64,000 nucleotides of DNA from Pontibacter rufus. Its GTDB lineage: Bacteria > Bacteroidota > Bacteroidia > Cytophagales > Hymenobacteraceae. The stretch covers positions 124,001 through 188,000 of the forward strand of contig NZ_JADQDR010000004.1 in the NCBI RefSeq assembly GCF_015694705.1. The letters are read 5' to 3'. Below, one piece after another: positions 45,957 to 53,325 of this stretch. The notes under the pieces were generated by a model. It searched no databases and was not told the DNA's origin. It was given only the letters and a program-made list of their open reading frames with translations. The translations under genes and the position numbers were made by a program. Every line of letters starts with the position of its first letter. The stretch's first letter is position 1.

Positions 45957-46882
45957 AAACGTACCTTTTTAATGTCCCAGACCGAAATGGTGCGGTCGTC
46001 GCTACACGAAACTAACTGATTCTGATGAGCCGACCAAAATAATTTATTCACAGAAGTGCCATGGCCGGCATTTCGTACTTTGTCTATCACTTTCAGCAAT
46101 TTAAAAGTTTCAGCATCCCAGAGCTTGATAGATTTATCCATGCTGCACGTAGCAAAATATTGCCCGTCAGGGCTGTACGTAATATGGTTGATGGTATACA
46201 TGTGTGCAATCTGGTAGCCGCGCGCCTTATAGTTTTCAGCCACCTCCCACACCCACAGGTGCGCATCGCGGCCGGCGGTGAGCAGCAACCGGCCATCCGG
46301 CGAATAAGCGACCGTAAACACCGAGTTGGTATGCGCTGTAAGCTCCTGTTGCAGCGCCATACTTGCTGCATCAAACACGCGCACCACATTATCGCTGTAG
46401 CCCACGGCCAGTTCGCCCGTATGCTTGTTGTAAGCCAGGCAACGGGCGCTCTGGTCGGTTTTCCGGATAATGGTTTGCAGCTCAAACGTGTCGCCATCCA
46501 GCACGCCAACGCCGCCGTTACCCAACGCCACGTATACTTTGCCCTGCTCCGAAGTATAAAGTATGTCGAAGATTGCAGCTTTCGGCAGCGGCACCGATTT
46601 TAAGATTTGTTTGCTGTTAAGGCCTATCACCTGCAGTCCTTCCTGGTTCTGGCCGATGAGCAGCAGGTTACGGTCCGGCACGTATTGCAGCGCATATACC
46701 GAGGTGCTTACCCGCGCCACCAATTCCCCGTTTTCCGGCTTATCAAAGTCCCAAGCTGCCACCATGCCATCCCCTCCGGCAGAGAAGAAGATGTTTTCCT
46801 GCCCGGATGGTTCCAGCGTGTACACGCAGTCGCGGTGGCCAGTAAGGGTCGTTATTTTTTGTACCTGTAAGTTGCCGGCCAT
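45953..46882 (-). CDS. WD40-repeat beta-propeller protein
   Basis: A 309-residue cytoplasmic protein made of seven WD40-type repeats, each ending in forms such as VAAWDF, VRVFDA, LWVWEV, IKLWDA and ISVWDI, with GH dipeptides (TGHRDCVYTLE, ELTAHTNSVFTV). No signal peptide and no other domain. WD40 propellers are protein-binding platforms. It overlaps the DivIVA gene by 4 bases, so I infer a partner role for DivIVA; there is no direct evidence for what it binds. Confidence 0.9.
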   Translation of the reverse strand: MAGNLQVQKITTLTGHRDCVYTLEPSGQENIFFSAGGDGMVAAWDFDKPENGELVARVSTSVYALQYVPDRNLLLIGQNQEGLQVIGLNSKQILKSVPLPKAAIFDILYTSEQGKVYVALGNGGVGVLDGDTFELQTIIRKTDQSARCLAYNKHTGELAVGYSDNVVRVFDAASMALQQELTAHTNSVFTVAYSPDGRLLLTAGRDAHLWVWEVAENYKARGYQIAHMYTINHITYSPDGQYFATCSMDKSIKLWDAETFKLLKVIDKVRNAGHGTSVNKLFWSAHQNQLVSCSDDRTISVWDIKKVRL

Positions 46883-46934
46883 GTTACCACACTGCTTGTT
46901 TTAAAATTTAGCTAAATTTACAATAATTAAGTAA

Positions 46935-47012
46935 GATGACACAAGCATCAGGATGTTAGGCAAAAGACTTTCCCGCTGATCCGATTATCAACAGGAAAGT
47001 CTTTGTGTCATC
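46935..47012. repeat. Interrupted inverted repeat in a divergent promoter region
   Basis: The right arm (46994-47012) is GGAAAGTCTTTGTGTCATC. Its complement occurs on the left in two pieces, GATGACACAA (46935-46944) and AGACTTTCC (46965-46973), separated by about 20 extra bases. It lies between the divergent WD40 and phosphopantetheinyl transferase genes. Confidence 0.7.
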
Positions 47013-47109
47013 CACAGAATTTTAAAATAGCTGATTTATTATGCCTGTCAGCTGTCTTGCAGCTTTGTTTTTTATACTTATACAACCACCCTTACCTGTT
47101 CTATTGCCT

Positions 47110-47745
47110 ATGCCCCTGCTGCTTACCCGACAACTGAACCCGCACACCATACTTGGCATCTGGCAGCTGACAGAGCCTGTTGCGGAACTGCAGCAGTTGT
47201 TGCCGCCTTACCTGGATGCCAGCCAGCTAACGGGGCAGGTGCATGCACGGCGGCAGCGTGAGTGGCTCGCCAGCCGGACGCTCGTGTACCACCTGCTAAA
47301 ACACTTTACGGATGAACCGCTTCTGCTCAGGCGCAATGTACACGGCAAGCCATACTTCGAGGAAAAGGGCTACTGTGTATCTATCACACACTCGCCGCAC
47401 CTGGCTGCCGTTATACTTTCGGATAAGTATGAGGTTGGCACAGATATTGAACTTATCACTCCGAAAGCGCTGCGCGTAGCAGATAAGTTTTTGTCGGAAG
47501 CAGAAAAAGAAAGTACAAAATCCGACGAAAAAGAAACCTGCCTGTACTGGAGCGCCAAAGAAACTTTGTACAAAATGTATAGCCGTAAAAAGCTGATTTT
47601 CAAGGAAAATTTACTGATTGAGCCTGCCATGCAGCCAAATACACTGCTGGGACGTGTGCAAACGGATAATTTTTCTAAATTGTACCAGATTTCCTTTGAA
47701 ATGGTACTGAACCATGTGCTTACCTATAGTATCGACCAAAACTGA
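47110..47745 (+). CDS. 4'-phosphopantetheinyl transferase superfamily protein
   Basis: A 211-residue Sfp-type enzyme that transfers phosphopantetheine from CoA to carrier proteins. The motifs are HGKPYF near residue 78, SITHSPHLAAVILSD, then VGTDIEL near 112 (metal-binding D and E) and LYWSAKETLYKMYSRKK near 152. The ATG at 47110 is chosen; upstream codons to 47041 form a hydrophobic stretch not typical of the family. It is likely the general PPTase for fatty acid or secondary metabolism carrier proteins, but the target is not known. Confidence 0.92.
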   Translation: MPLLLTRQLNPHTILGIWQLTEPVAELQQLLPPYLDASQLTGQVHARRQREWLASRTLVYHLLKHFTDEPLLLRRNVHGKPYFEEKGYCVSITHSPHLAAVILSDKYEVGTDIELITPKALRVADKFLSEAEKESTKSDEKETCLYWSAKETLYKMYSRKKLIFKENLLIEPAMQPNTLLGRVQTDNFSKLYQISFEMVLNHVLTYSIDQN

Positions 47746-47771
47746 ATTTGAATAACCCAAACCACAACACA

Positions 47772-48362
47772 ATGAAATACCTTGCCTCCATTGCCGCAGC
47801 TACCTTCCTTTCGGTGAATGCTTTTGCACAATCCGGCGGGTATGCATTAGGCGATAAAGTCGCTGATTTCTCGCTGAAGGACAGCCACAACCAACCTGTT
47901 TCGCTCAGCGATTTTGCCAACACTAAAACTGTAGCGCTGGTGTTTACCAACAACCAGTGTCCTTATGCCAAATTGTACGAAAACCGCCTGGTTGATCTGG
48001 CAAACAGCTATGGCAGCAAAGGGGTGCAGTTTGTGTTTATCAACCCCGGCGTGGGCAGCGGCGACGGCAGTGAAACGCTGGCTGATATGGCCGCCAAAAA
48101 CTACAGCTTTCCTTACCTGGCTGATGAGGGCCAGAAAGTAAGCAGGCAGTTTGGCGCCACCAAAACGCCCGAAGTATACGTGCTGCAGAACAACAATGGC
48201 GCGTTTGTGCTGAAGTATAAAGGCGCTATAGACGACAATCCGCAACTGGAGAGCGGCGTAAAGAACTTTTACCTGAAAAACGTATTGGACGAAGTGCTGG
48301 CCAATAAAACAGTCACTGCCCTGAATAAACGCCCGACAGGTTGCCTAATAAAAGCATATTAA
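47772..48362 (+). CDS. Exported redoxin-domain protein
   Basis: A 196-residue thioredoxin-fold protein of the AhpC/TSA-redoxin group with a signal peptide (KYLASIAAATFLSVNAFAQ). The active-site region reads FTNNQCPYAKLYENRL, a single Cys followed by PYAK, without the CxxC of true thioredoxins. A second Cys is near the C-terminus (RPTGCLIKAY). This looks like the periplasmic redoxins of the phylum, which may be peroxiredoxin-like. The start at 47772 follows the phosphopantetheinyl transferase stop by 26 bases. Confidence 0.85.
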   Translation: MKYLASIAAATFLSVNAFAQSGGYALGDKVADFSLKDSHNQPVSLSDFANTKTVALVFTNNQCPYAKLYENRLVDLANSYGSKGVQFVFINPGVGSGDGSETLADMAAKNYSFPYLADEGQKVSRQFGATKTPEVYVLQNNNGAFVLKYKGAIDDNPQLESGVKNFYLKNVLDEVLANKTVTALNKRPTGCLIKAY

Positions 48363-48388
48363 GCTACTTAAAGAACGAATATTCTGAA

Positions 48389-48484
48389 ATGGAAATAGCG
48401 CTTTGCCTTTTAGGAATTATAGCTGCTGCCATAGGTGGCGCGGGTGTATATTATTTGTTGCAACGCGCGAAGGCTAGGCTATAG
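48389..48484 (+). CDS. Possible 31-residue membrane peptide
   Basis: A 32-codon frame (MEIALCLLGIIAAAIGGAGVYYLL...RL-stop) 26 bases after the redoxin stop. It encodes one hydrophobic helix with a GxxxG-like stretch and a basic tail, the form of small single-pass peptides. Its last three codons (AGG CTA TAG) are part of the outer arm of the REP-like hairpin. It may be chance. Confidence 0.3.
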   Translation: MEIALCLLGIIAAAIGGAGVYYLLQRAKARL

Positions 48485-48588
48485 CGCTGGCTGGCTGGTG
48501 CGAGCTTGTAGCTCGTAACTTTCTTAAGCAGCAAAAGTACGAGCTACAAGCTCGCACCAGCCAGCACCAATCAGTGATATAGCCTAGC
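48473..48588. repeat. REP-like hairpin with 28-bp perfect arms
   Basis: Arms 48490-48517 and 48538-48565 are exact complements, with core GAGCTTGTAGCTC being itself palindromic. They are enclosed by perfect outer arms GCTAGGCTATA (48473-48483) and TATAGCCTAGC (48578-48588). A solo unit occurs near 34,020. This resembles paired REP units of the BIME type that depend on a RAYT transposase elsewhere. Confidence 0.8.
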
Positions 48589-48669
48589 GGAAATACTGCG
48601 CACAGCCATGCCCTGCTAAATTTAATCGTATATAATATCAAACTTTAGCTCCTGGCCTGCGTCTGCCCT

Positions 48670-49515
48670 CTACACAGCCGTATCATCAGAAATGGCTTCC
48701 AGTAACTTAGTAACTTCAGCCGCCTTGTCCAGATCATCCATTTTTTCGAAAGAGAAAGCCAGGTTGCGCAGCGCCCGCCGGATGATGTCCAGGTTGGTGC
48801 AGGGCTCATAAAAAATATCAACGGGGTTGAGGTTAAGCTGCAGGATGTAATTGTCGATGTCGGCTTTGGACAGGATAAGGCCTTTGTTGTACACGTTGAT
48901 ATAAAACTGTATGCCATCCATTTTATAGGTAAGTATAAACAGATTGGGCAGGTTTACGCCATATACGGGCATCTCCAGGCGCTTGGCAATAATCATATAA
49001 ATAACGCACAGCGTCAGCGGATTGCCGCGTTTGGTTTCCAGCACCAGGTGCAGCATGGAATTGGCCGGCGAGTGAAAATTTTTGGTGTTGGCAGAAAACT
49101 TCTTCTCCCGGAAAATCACGTTGTTAAGCGATTTCACCTGATCAAACGGGTGCATTTCGTTCTTCATATGCGTCCAGGCATCAAAGTATAACTGATCCAT
49201 GGCCTGGGTAATGGTGCCATACTCCACATCGGGGTACAGGTAAGAGTTTACAAGCCAGAGGCCTTTCAGCAGATCCGGGTCATCCTCCTGCTTCCATTCC
49301 CGCAGGCGGTGCATCAGCCCGCCAAACTGCAGGTTATGTATCAGGTCTTCGATCTTTTTCTGTAAATCCGGGTTCAGGGTTTCTTCCCACTCCTCCTCCA
49401 GAAAGGGAATAATGCCCTCACCCAAGGATACTATTCTTCGCTCTATATGCAACGCCACATCCTCGTCGCTGTCGTCCAGCAACGATATCATCGCTTTTAT
49501 TTCTGTTTTGTTCAC
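48670..49515 (-). CDS. SirB1-like transglutaminase-fold protein
   Basis: A 281-residue protein. Residues 1-115 are helical (LDDSDEDVALHIERRIVSLGEGIIPFLEEEW, HEAT-like). Residues about 120-240 match the SirB1/transglutaminase-like family (SLNNVIFREKKFSANTKNFHSPANSMLHLVLETKRGNPLTLCVIYMIIAKRLEMPVYGVNLPNLFIL). The nucleophile-region Cys (LTLCV) is present, but the GHF histidine that usually follows GVNLP is replaced by NLF, so it may be inactive. In other bacteria SirB1 adjoins release-factor methylation genes; here it does not. Confidence 0.85.
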   Translation of the reverse strand: MNKTEIKAMISLLDDSDEDVALHIERRIVSLGEGIIPFLEEEWEETLNPDLQKKIEDLIHNLQFGGLMHRLREWKQEDDPDLLKGLWLVNSYLYPDVEYGTITQAMDQLYFDAWTHMKNEMHPFDQVKSLNNVIFREKKFSANTKNFHSPANSMLHLVLETKRGNPLTLCVIYMIIAKRLEMPVYGVNLPNLFILTYKMDGIQFYINVYNKGLILSKADIDNYILQLNLNPVDIFYEPCTNLDIIRRALRNLAFSFEKMDDLDKAAEVTKLLEAISDDTAV

Positions 49516-49601
49516 GCTATGCTTTACTTTAATTAGAAATTCAAAATTAGAAGTTAAAAATGCTGGCTTACTCCTCCATCCAGGTATAACATCTCATCAC
49601 C

Positions 49602-49624
49602 AAATTTAAATTCGTAATTCAAAA
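49602..49624. repeat. AATTCGTAATT dispersed repeat at a stop codon
   Basis: AAATTTAAATTCGTAATTC adjoins the carboxylase stop (49625). A related unit AATTAGAAATTCAAAATTAG is near 49,533-49,552, with about 50 bp between. Confidence 0.55.
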
Positions 49625-51253
49625 TCACGTCTGTATCACACCTACATTGTATGGTTTTTCGATAGGCGCATGGTTAGCAGCCTCAATGCCCGTTGATATA
49701 ACCTGCCGTGTTTCCAGCGGGTCAATAATGCCATCTACCCACAGCCTGGCTGCCGCATAGTAGGGCGAGAGTTCTTCGTTATACTTGTCAGTAATACGGC
49801 TGAGCAGCTCTTGCTCCGCTTCAGGCGTAATCTCCTCGCCTTTTGCTTTCAGCGACGACACATGGATTTGCAGCAGGGTGTTGGCCGCCGCCGCACCACT
49901 CATTACAGCCAGTTGCGCGGTGGGCCAGGCGTAAATCAGGCGCGGGTCGTAAGCTTTGCCGCACATGGCATAGTTGCCAGCACCGTAGCTGTTGCCTACC
50001 AGTATGGTAAACTTAGGCACTACCGAGTTGGCCATAGCACTTACCATTTTAGCGCCGTCCTTGATGATGCCGCCCTGCTCCGACTTGCTGCCCACCATAA
50101 AACCCGATACATCCTGCAGAAACACCAACGGGATTTTTTTCTGGTTACAGTTCATGATAAAGCGCGCGGCCTTGTCGGCTGAGTCGGAGTAAATAACGCC
50201 ACCCATCTGCATTTCGCCTTTTTTGCTCTTCACAATCTTACGCTGGTTGGCCACTATCCCCACCGACCAGCCATCGATGCGGGCGAGGCCGCAGATAAGC
50301 GTCTGTCCATACAGATCTTTGTACGCTTCGAACTCCGAGTTGTCTACCAGGCGCAGGATAATGTCCATCATATCGTATGGTTTTACGCGATCGGAAGGCA
50401 GCAGGCCGTAGATTTCCTGCTCATCCAGCTTTGGCGCAGCCGGCGCAGCGCGGTTAAAACCAGCCTTCGGGTTATCGCCCAGCTTATCGAATATATTGCG
50501 GATATGATCCAGTGCTTCTTTGTCGTCCTTGCATTTATAGTCTGTTACGCCGGATATTTCTGAATGTGTGGTCGCGCCGCCCAGGCTTTCGTTGTCTATT
50601 GTTTCGCCTATGGCGGATTTCACTAAATAGGAGCCGGCCAGAAAAACAGAGCCGGTACCTTCCACTATCAATGCTTCGTCGCTCATGATGGGCAGGTAAG
50701 CGCCGCCTGCCACGCAGCTGCCCATAATGGCGGCAATCTGCACAATGCCCATGGCGCTCATTACGGCATTGTTGCGGAAGATGCGCCCAAAATGCTCTTT
50801 ATCCGGGAATATTTCATCCTGCATCGGCAGAAACACGCCTGCACTATCCACGAGGTACACGATGGGCAGCTTGTTTTCCATGGCGATTTCCTGGGCACGC
50901 AGGTTTTTCTTAGCTGTGATGGGGAACCAGGCGCCAGCTTTTACGGTGGCATCGTTGGCTACCACCACGCACTGCCGGCCTTTGATGTAACCGATACCAG
51001 TTACCACGCCGCCACTCGGGCAACCACCCACTTCCTGGTACATGCCCTCACCGGCAAAAGCGCCCACTTCCAGAAACGGCGCGCCTTCATCGAGCAGGTA
51101 TGTAATGCGCTCGCGGGCCGTCATCTTGCCTTTGTCATGCTCTTTTTGGATGCGTTTTTCACCGCCGCCCAGGTATACCTTCTTTAGTTTACTTTTCAGC
51201 TGGTAAGTCAGCTGCTTCAGTGCGTCTTCGTTTTTATTGAATTCGATGTCCAT
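49625..51253 (-). CDS. Acyl-CoA carboxylase, carboxyltransferase beta subunit
   Basis: A 542-residue carboxyltransferase of the biotin-dependent acyl-CoA carboxylases. N- and C-crotonase domains are visible with GGVVTGIGYIKGRQCVVVANDATVKAG, then SAGVFLPMQDEIFPDKEHFGRIF, GSCVAGGAYLPIMSDE and VGNSYGAGNYAMCGKAYDPRLIYAWPTAQLAVMSG. The pattern GGAYLP and FPDKEHFGRIF is closest to methylcrotonyl-CoA carboxylase beta, but propionyl-CoA activity is possible. A biotin carboxylase alpha subunit is not in the window. If it acts on propionyl-CoA it would feed mutA/mutB. Confidence 0.93.
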   Translation of the reverse strand: MDIEFNKNEDALKQLTYQLKSKLKKVYLGGGEKRIQKEHDKGKMTARERITYLLDEGAPFLEVGAFAGEGMYQEVGGCPSGGVVTGIGYIKGRQCVVVANDATVKAGAWFPITAKKNLRAQEIAMENKLPIVYLVDSAGVFLPMQDEIFPDKEHFGRIFRNNAVMSAMGIVQIAAIMGSCVAGGAYLPIMSDEALIVEGTGSVFLAGSYLVKSAIGETIDNESLGGATTHSEISGVTDYKCKDDKEALDHIRNIFDKLGDNPKAGFNRAAPAAPKLDEQEIYGLLPSDRVKPYDMMDIILRLVDNSEFEAYKDLYGQTLICGLARIDGWSVGIVANQRKIVKSKKGEMQMGGVIYSDSADKAARFIMNCNQKKIPLVFLQDVSGFMVGSKSEQGGIIKDGAKMVSAMANSVVPKFTILVGNSYGAGNYAMCGKAYDPRLIYAWPTAQLAVMSGAAAANTLLQIHVSSLKAKGEEITPEAEQELLSRITDKYNEELSPYYAAARLWVDGIIDPLETRQVISTGIEAANHAPIEKPYNVGVIQT

Positions 51254-51349
51254 GCAGGTATGCTAAAAGTATAGAAAGTGGCATAATGAAAAATCCGCCG
51301 GCTAAAGCAGCGGATTCTATAAAGATATAATTTTTATATGGCTTATGCC

Positions 51350-52447
51350 CTACTGTTCCGCTTTTAAGGAATCTGCTTTTACCCTGACTGGCGCCTGTGC
51401 TTCTGCAGTATTCGTTATCGGCACGTATACCGTGTCCGGCACAGGGTTGTTAAACTCCTGCGGATGCTCGTCCTGCATGTCTTTCACCTCCTCCAGCGTA
51501 ATCACGCGCCCGGTGGCATCTACTTTATACTTGTCTTTGCGGCCCAGGAGCGAAAAATGCACGTAGCGCTTCGGGTATGCCTGTATGTCGCGCAGCAGCA
51601 GGTTCAGCGCCTCTGTGGAGTTAGCCATGTTGTTATAGAGCTCTTTGTCGGTCATCAGCTTACCGAGGGAGCCCTGATCAGAATTAAGTTTGGCAACAGC
51701 GGCTTCCATTTCCTGTACGGCACTGTTGGCATTATTCACCAGTTTGGTTACCTCCGCCTGCTTCAGCGTATCCGTAATCTCCGCCATGTTCATAGCTATC
51801 CGGTCGATATAGACCTGCGTTTCCTTGAGCGAGGCGGTAAGCTGGCTCAGGTTATCGGCTATCTGCCCGATATTTTGCTGGTTAGCCCGCAGGATCTGAT
51901 TTACAGCATCAGTAGTGGCTTTGGTGTTGGCGAGTATGGATTGCAGGTCGCCTGTGGCATCGCTGCCCAGCAACCGGTTTACACGGGCCAGCGTGGTGTC
52001 TACTTTATCGATGATCGGCACCGTTTTGGATGAAATCATGTCGGTGATACTGCTCTCCTTGAAAGCAATCAGTTGCTCGCCGCCATCAAATAGTTTGGTA
52101 CTGTTGCCGATGTAGAGTGTAATAGCCTTGCCACCAAGCAGATCTGAACTGGCCAGGCTGGCGATGGTAGAGTCGCCTATGGCCAAATCCTTCATCACCT
52201 CAATCTGTACTTTTACTTTGTTGTCCTGCTCTGTCAGCAGTTTCATGCTTTGCACCCCGCCCACCTGCACACCATTAAGAATAACAGGATTAGACACGTT
52301 TAGCCCGTCTACGTTGTCATATATCACATAATAGCGCTTGCTGTCCGAAAAAAGATTCGAACCTTTCAGGAACATAAACCCGAAGTACAGGATAACAATG
52401 GCTACTATTCCGAGCAGCGCAACTTTTACTTCTTTAGATAGCTTCAC
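51350..52447 (-). CDS. MlaD/MCE-domain lipid transport protein
   Basis: A 365-residue protein with an N-terminal membrane anchor (about residues 8-27, VALLGIVAIVILYFGFMFLKG) and one MCE domain at about 38-115 (YVIYDNVDGLNVSNPVILNGVQVGGVQSM, DLLGGKAITLYIG). A long coiled-coil follows to residue 280, then a disordered tail. MCE proteins form hexameric rings for phospholipid transfer between membranes. The partner permease and ATPase are not adjacent. It ends 24 bases after the amidase, a likely envelope operon. Confidence 0.93.
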   Translation of the reverse strand: MKLSKEVKVALLGIVAIVILYFGFMFLKGSNLFSDSKRYYVIYDNVDGLNVSNPVILNGVQVGGVQSMKLLTEQDNKVKVQIEVMKDLAIGDSTIASLASSDLLGGKAITLYIGNSTKLFDGGEQLIAFKESSITDMISSKTVPIIDKVDTTLARVNRLLGSDATGDLQSILANTKATTDAVNQILRANQQNIGQIADNLSQLTASLKETQVYIDRIAMNMAEITDTLKQAEVTKLVNNANSAVQEMEAAVAKLNSDQGSLGKLMTDKELYNNMANSTEALNLLLRDIQAYPKRYVHFSLLGRKDKYKVDATGRVITLEEVKDMQDEHPQEFNNPVPDTVYVPITNTAEAQAPVRVKADSLKAEQ

Positions 52448-52470
52448 GTGGGGGATATTTGGCTTACAGA

Positions 52471-53253
52471 TTAATTCATCGCCTCCAGCTCCTGTTTATA
52501 AGCTTTGAAAGCACGATATATACCTGATGCCATATACGATTGTCCGGACTTATCGTTAAGATATTTTTCTTCCGTCGGGTTCGTCAGAAAGCCGCACTCT
52601 ATCAGCACGCTGGGCATGTACGACCGCCAGAGCACCAAAAAGGGGGCCTGCTTCACGCCGCGGCTGCTTCGGCCTACTTTGGTTTTAAATTCCTGCTCCA
52701 CTTTTCCGGCAAAGCGCAGGCTGTTGTCGATATAGGCGCTTTGCTGCAGGGCAAACAAAATATGGCTCTGCGGCGAATTGGGATCAAAGCCGTCATACTT
52801 GTCCTGGTAGTTGTCTTCTTTCAGAATAACGGCGTTTTCACGCTTGGCCACCATCAGGTTGCCCTCCGATTTCTGCAGGCCCATAGTATAGGACTCGGTG
52901 CCATGGGCGGCAGAAGGCCCGGCGTTGAGGTGGATGGAGATAAACAGGTCGGCGTTGTTCTTGTTGGCAATGCCTGCACGGTCGGCCAGTTCCACAAACG
53001 TGTCGTCGTCGCGGGTATAAATCACTTTCACATCCGGCAGGTTTTTCTCAATTAAAGCGCCTACCTGTAATGCCAGCTCCAAGGCCACATCTGCCTCATG
53101 CGAAAATTTGCCGTTGCAGCCGATATCTTTGCCGCCGTGCCCGGCATCTATCACCACGGTACGCAGCTTGTAGGCTTTGCGGAATGTTAATTTACTGGAG
53201 GAGCAAAGTAAAAGAATGAGGGCCAGAAACGAAACAGCAACAATATTTCTCAC
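52471..53253 (-). CDS. N-acetylmuramoyl-L-alanine amidase (Amidase_3)
   Basis: A 260-residue peptidoglycan amidase with an N-terminal signal anchor (IVAVSFLALILLLCSSS; LLLC could also be a lipobox). Zinc ligands are His39 (DAGHGG), Glu53 (SHEADV) and a His in SIHLNAGPSAAHGTE near residue 107, with the catalytic Glu in LIECGFLTN near 219. No LysM or AMIN domain. It is divergent from lptD by 72 bases and upstream of the MCE gene, so envelope remodelling genes cluster here. Confidence 0.93.
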   Translation of the reverse strand: MRNIVAVSFLALILLLCSSSKLTFRKAYKLRTVVIDAGHGGKDIGCNGKFSHEADVALELALQVGALIEKNLPDVKVIYTRDDDTFVELADRAGIANKNNADLFISIHLNAGPSAAHGTESYTMGLQKSEGNLMVAKRENAVILKEDNYQDKYDGFDPNSPQSHILFALQQSAYIDNSLRFAGKVEQEFKTKVGRSSRGVKQAPFLVLWRSYMPSVLIECGFLTNPTEEKYLNDKSGQSYMASGIYRAFKAYKQELEAMN

Positions 53254-53257
53254 AACG

Positions 53258-53288
53258 TTCGTTAGTTAAAAGTTAAACAATAACTTTG
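53258..53288 (+). promoter_or_regulatory. Candidate lptD promoter
   Basis: TTCG (53258-53261), 19-base spacer, TAACTTTG (53281-53288). The -7 box is perfect for TAnnTTTG, and the -33 box has one mismatch. The predicted start of transcription is about 30 bases before the TTG start codon. Confidence 0.5.
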
Positions 53289-53325
53289 TACAAATTAAAT
53301 AAAACTTCAGGGAAGTTCGGAAGAT

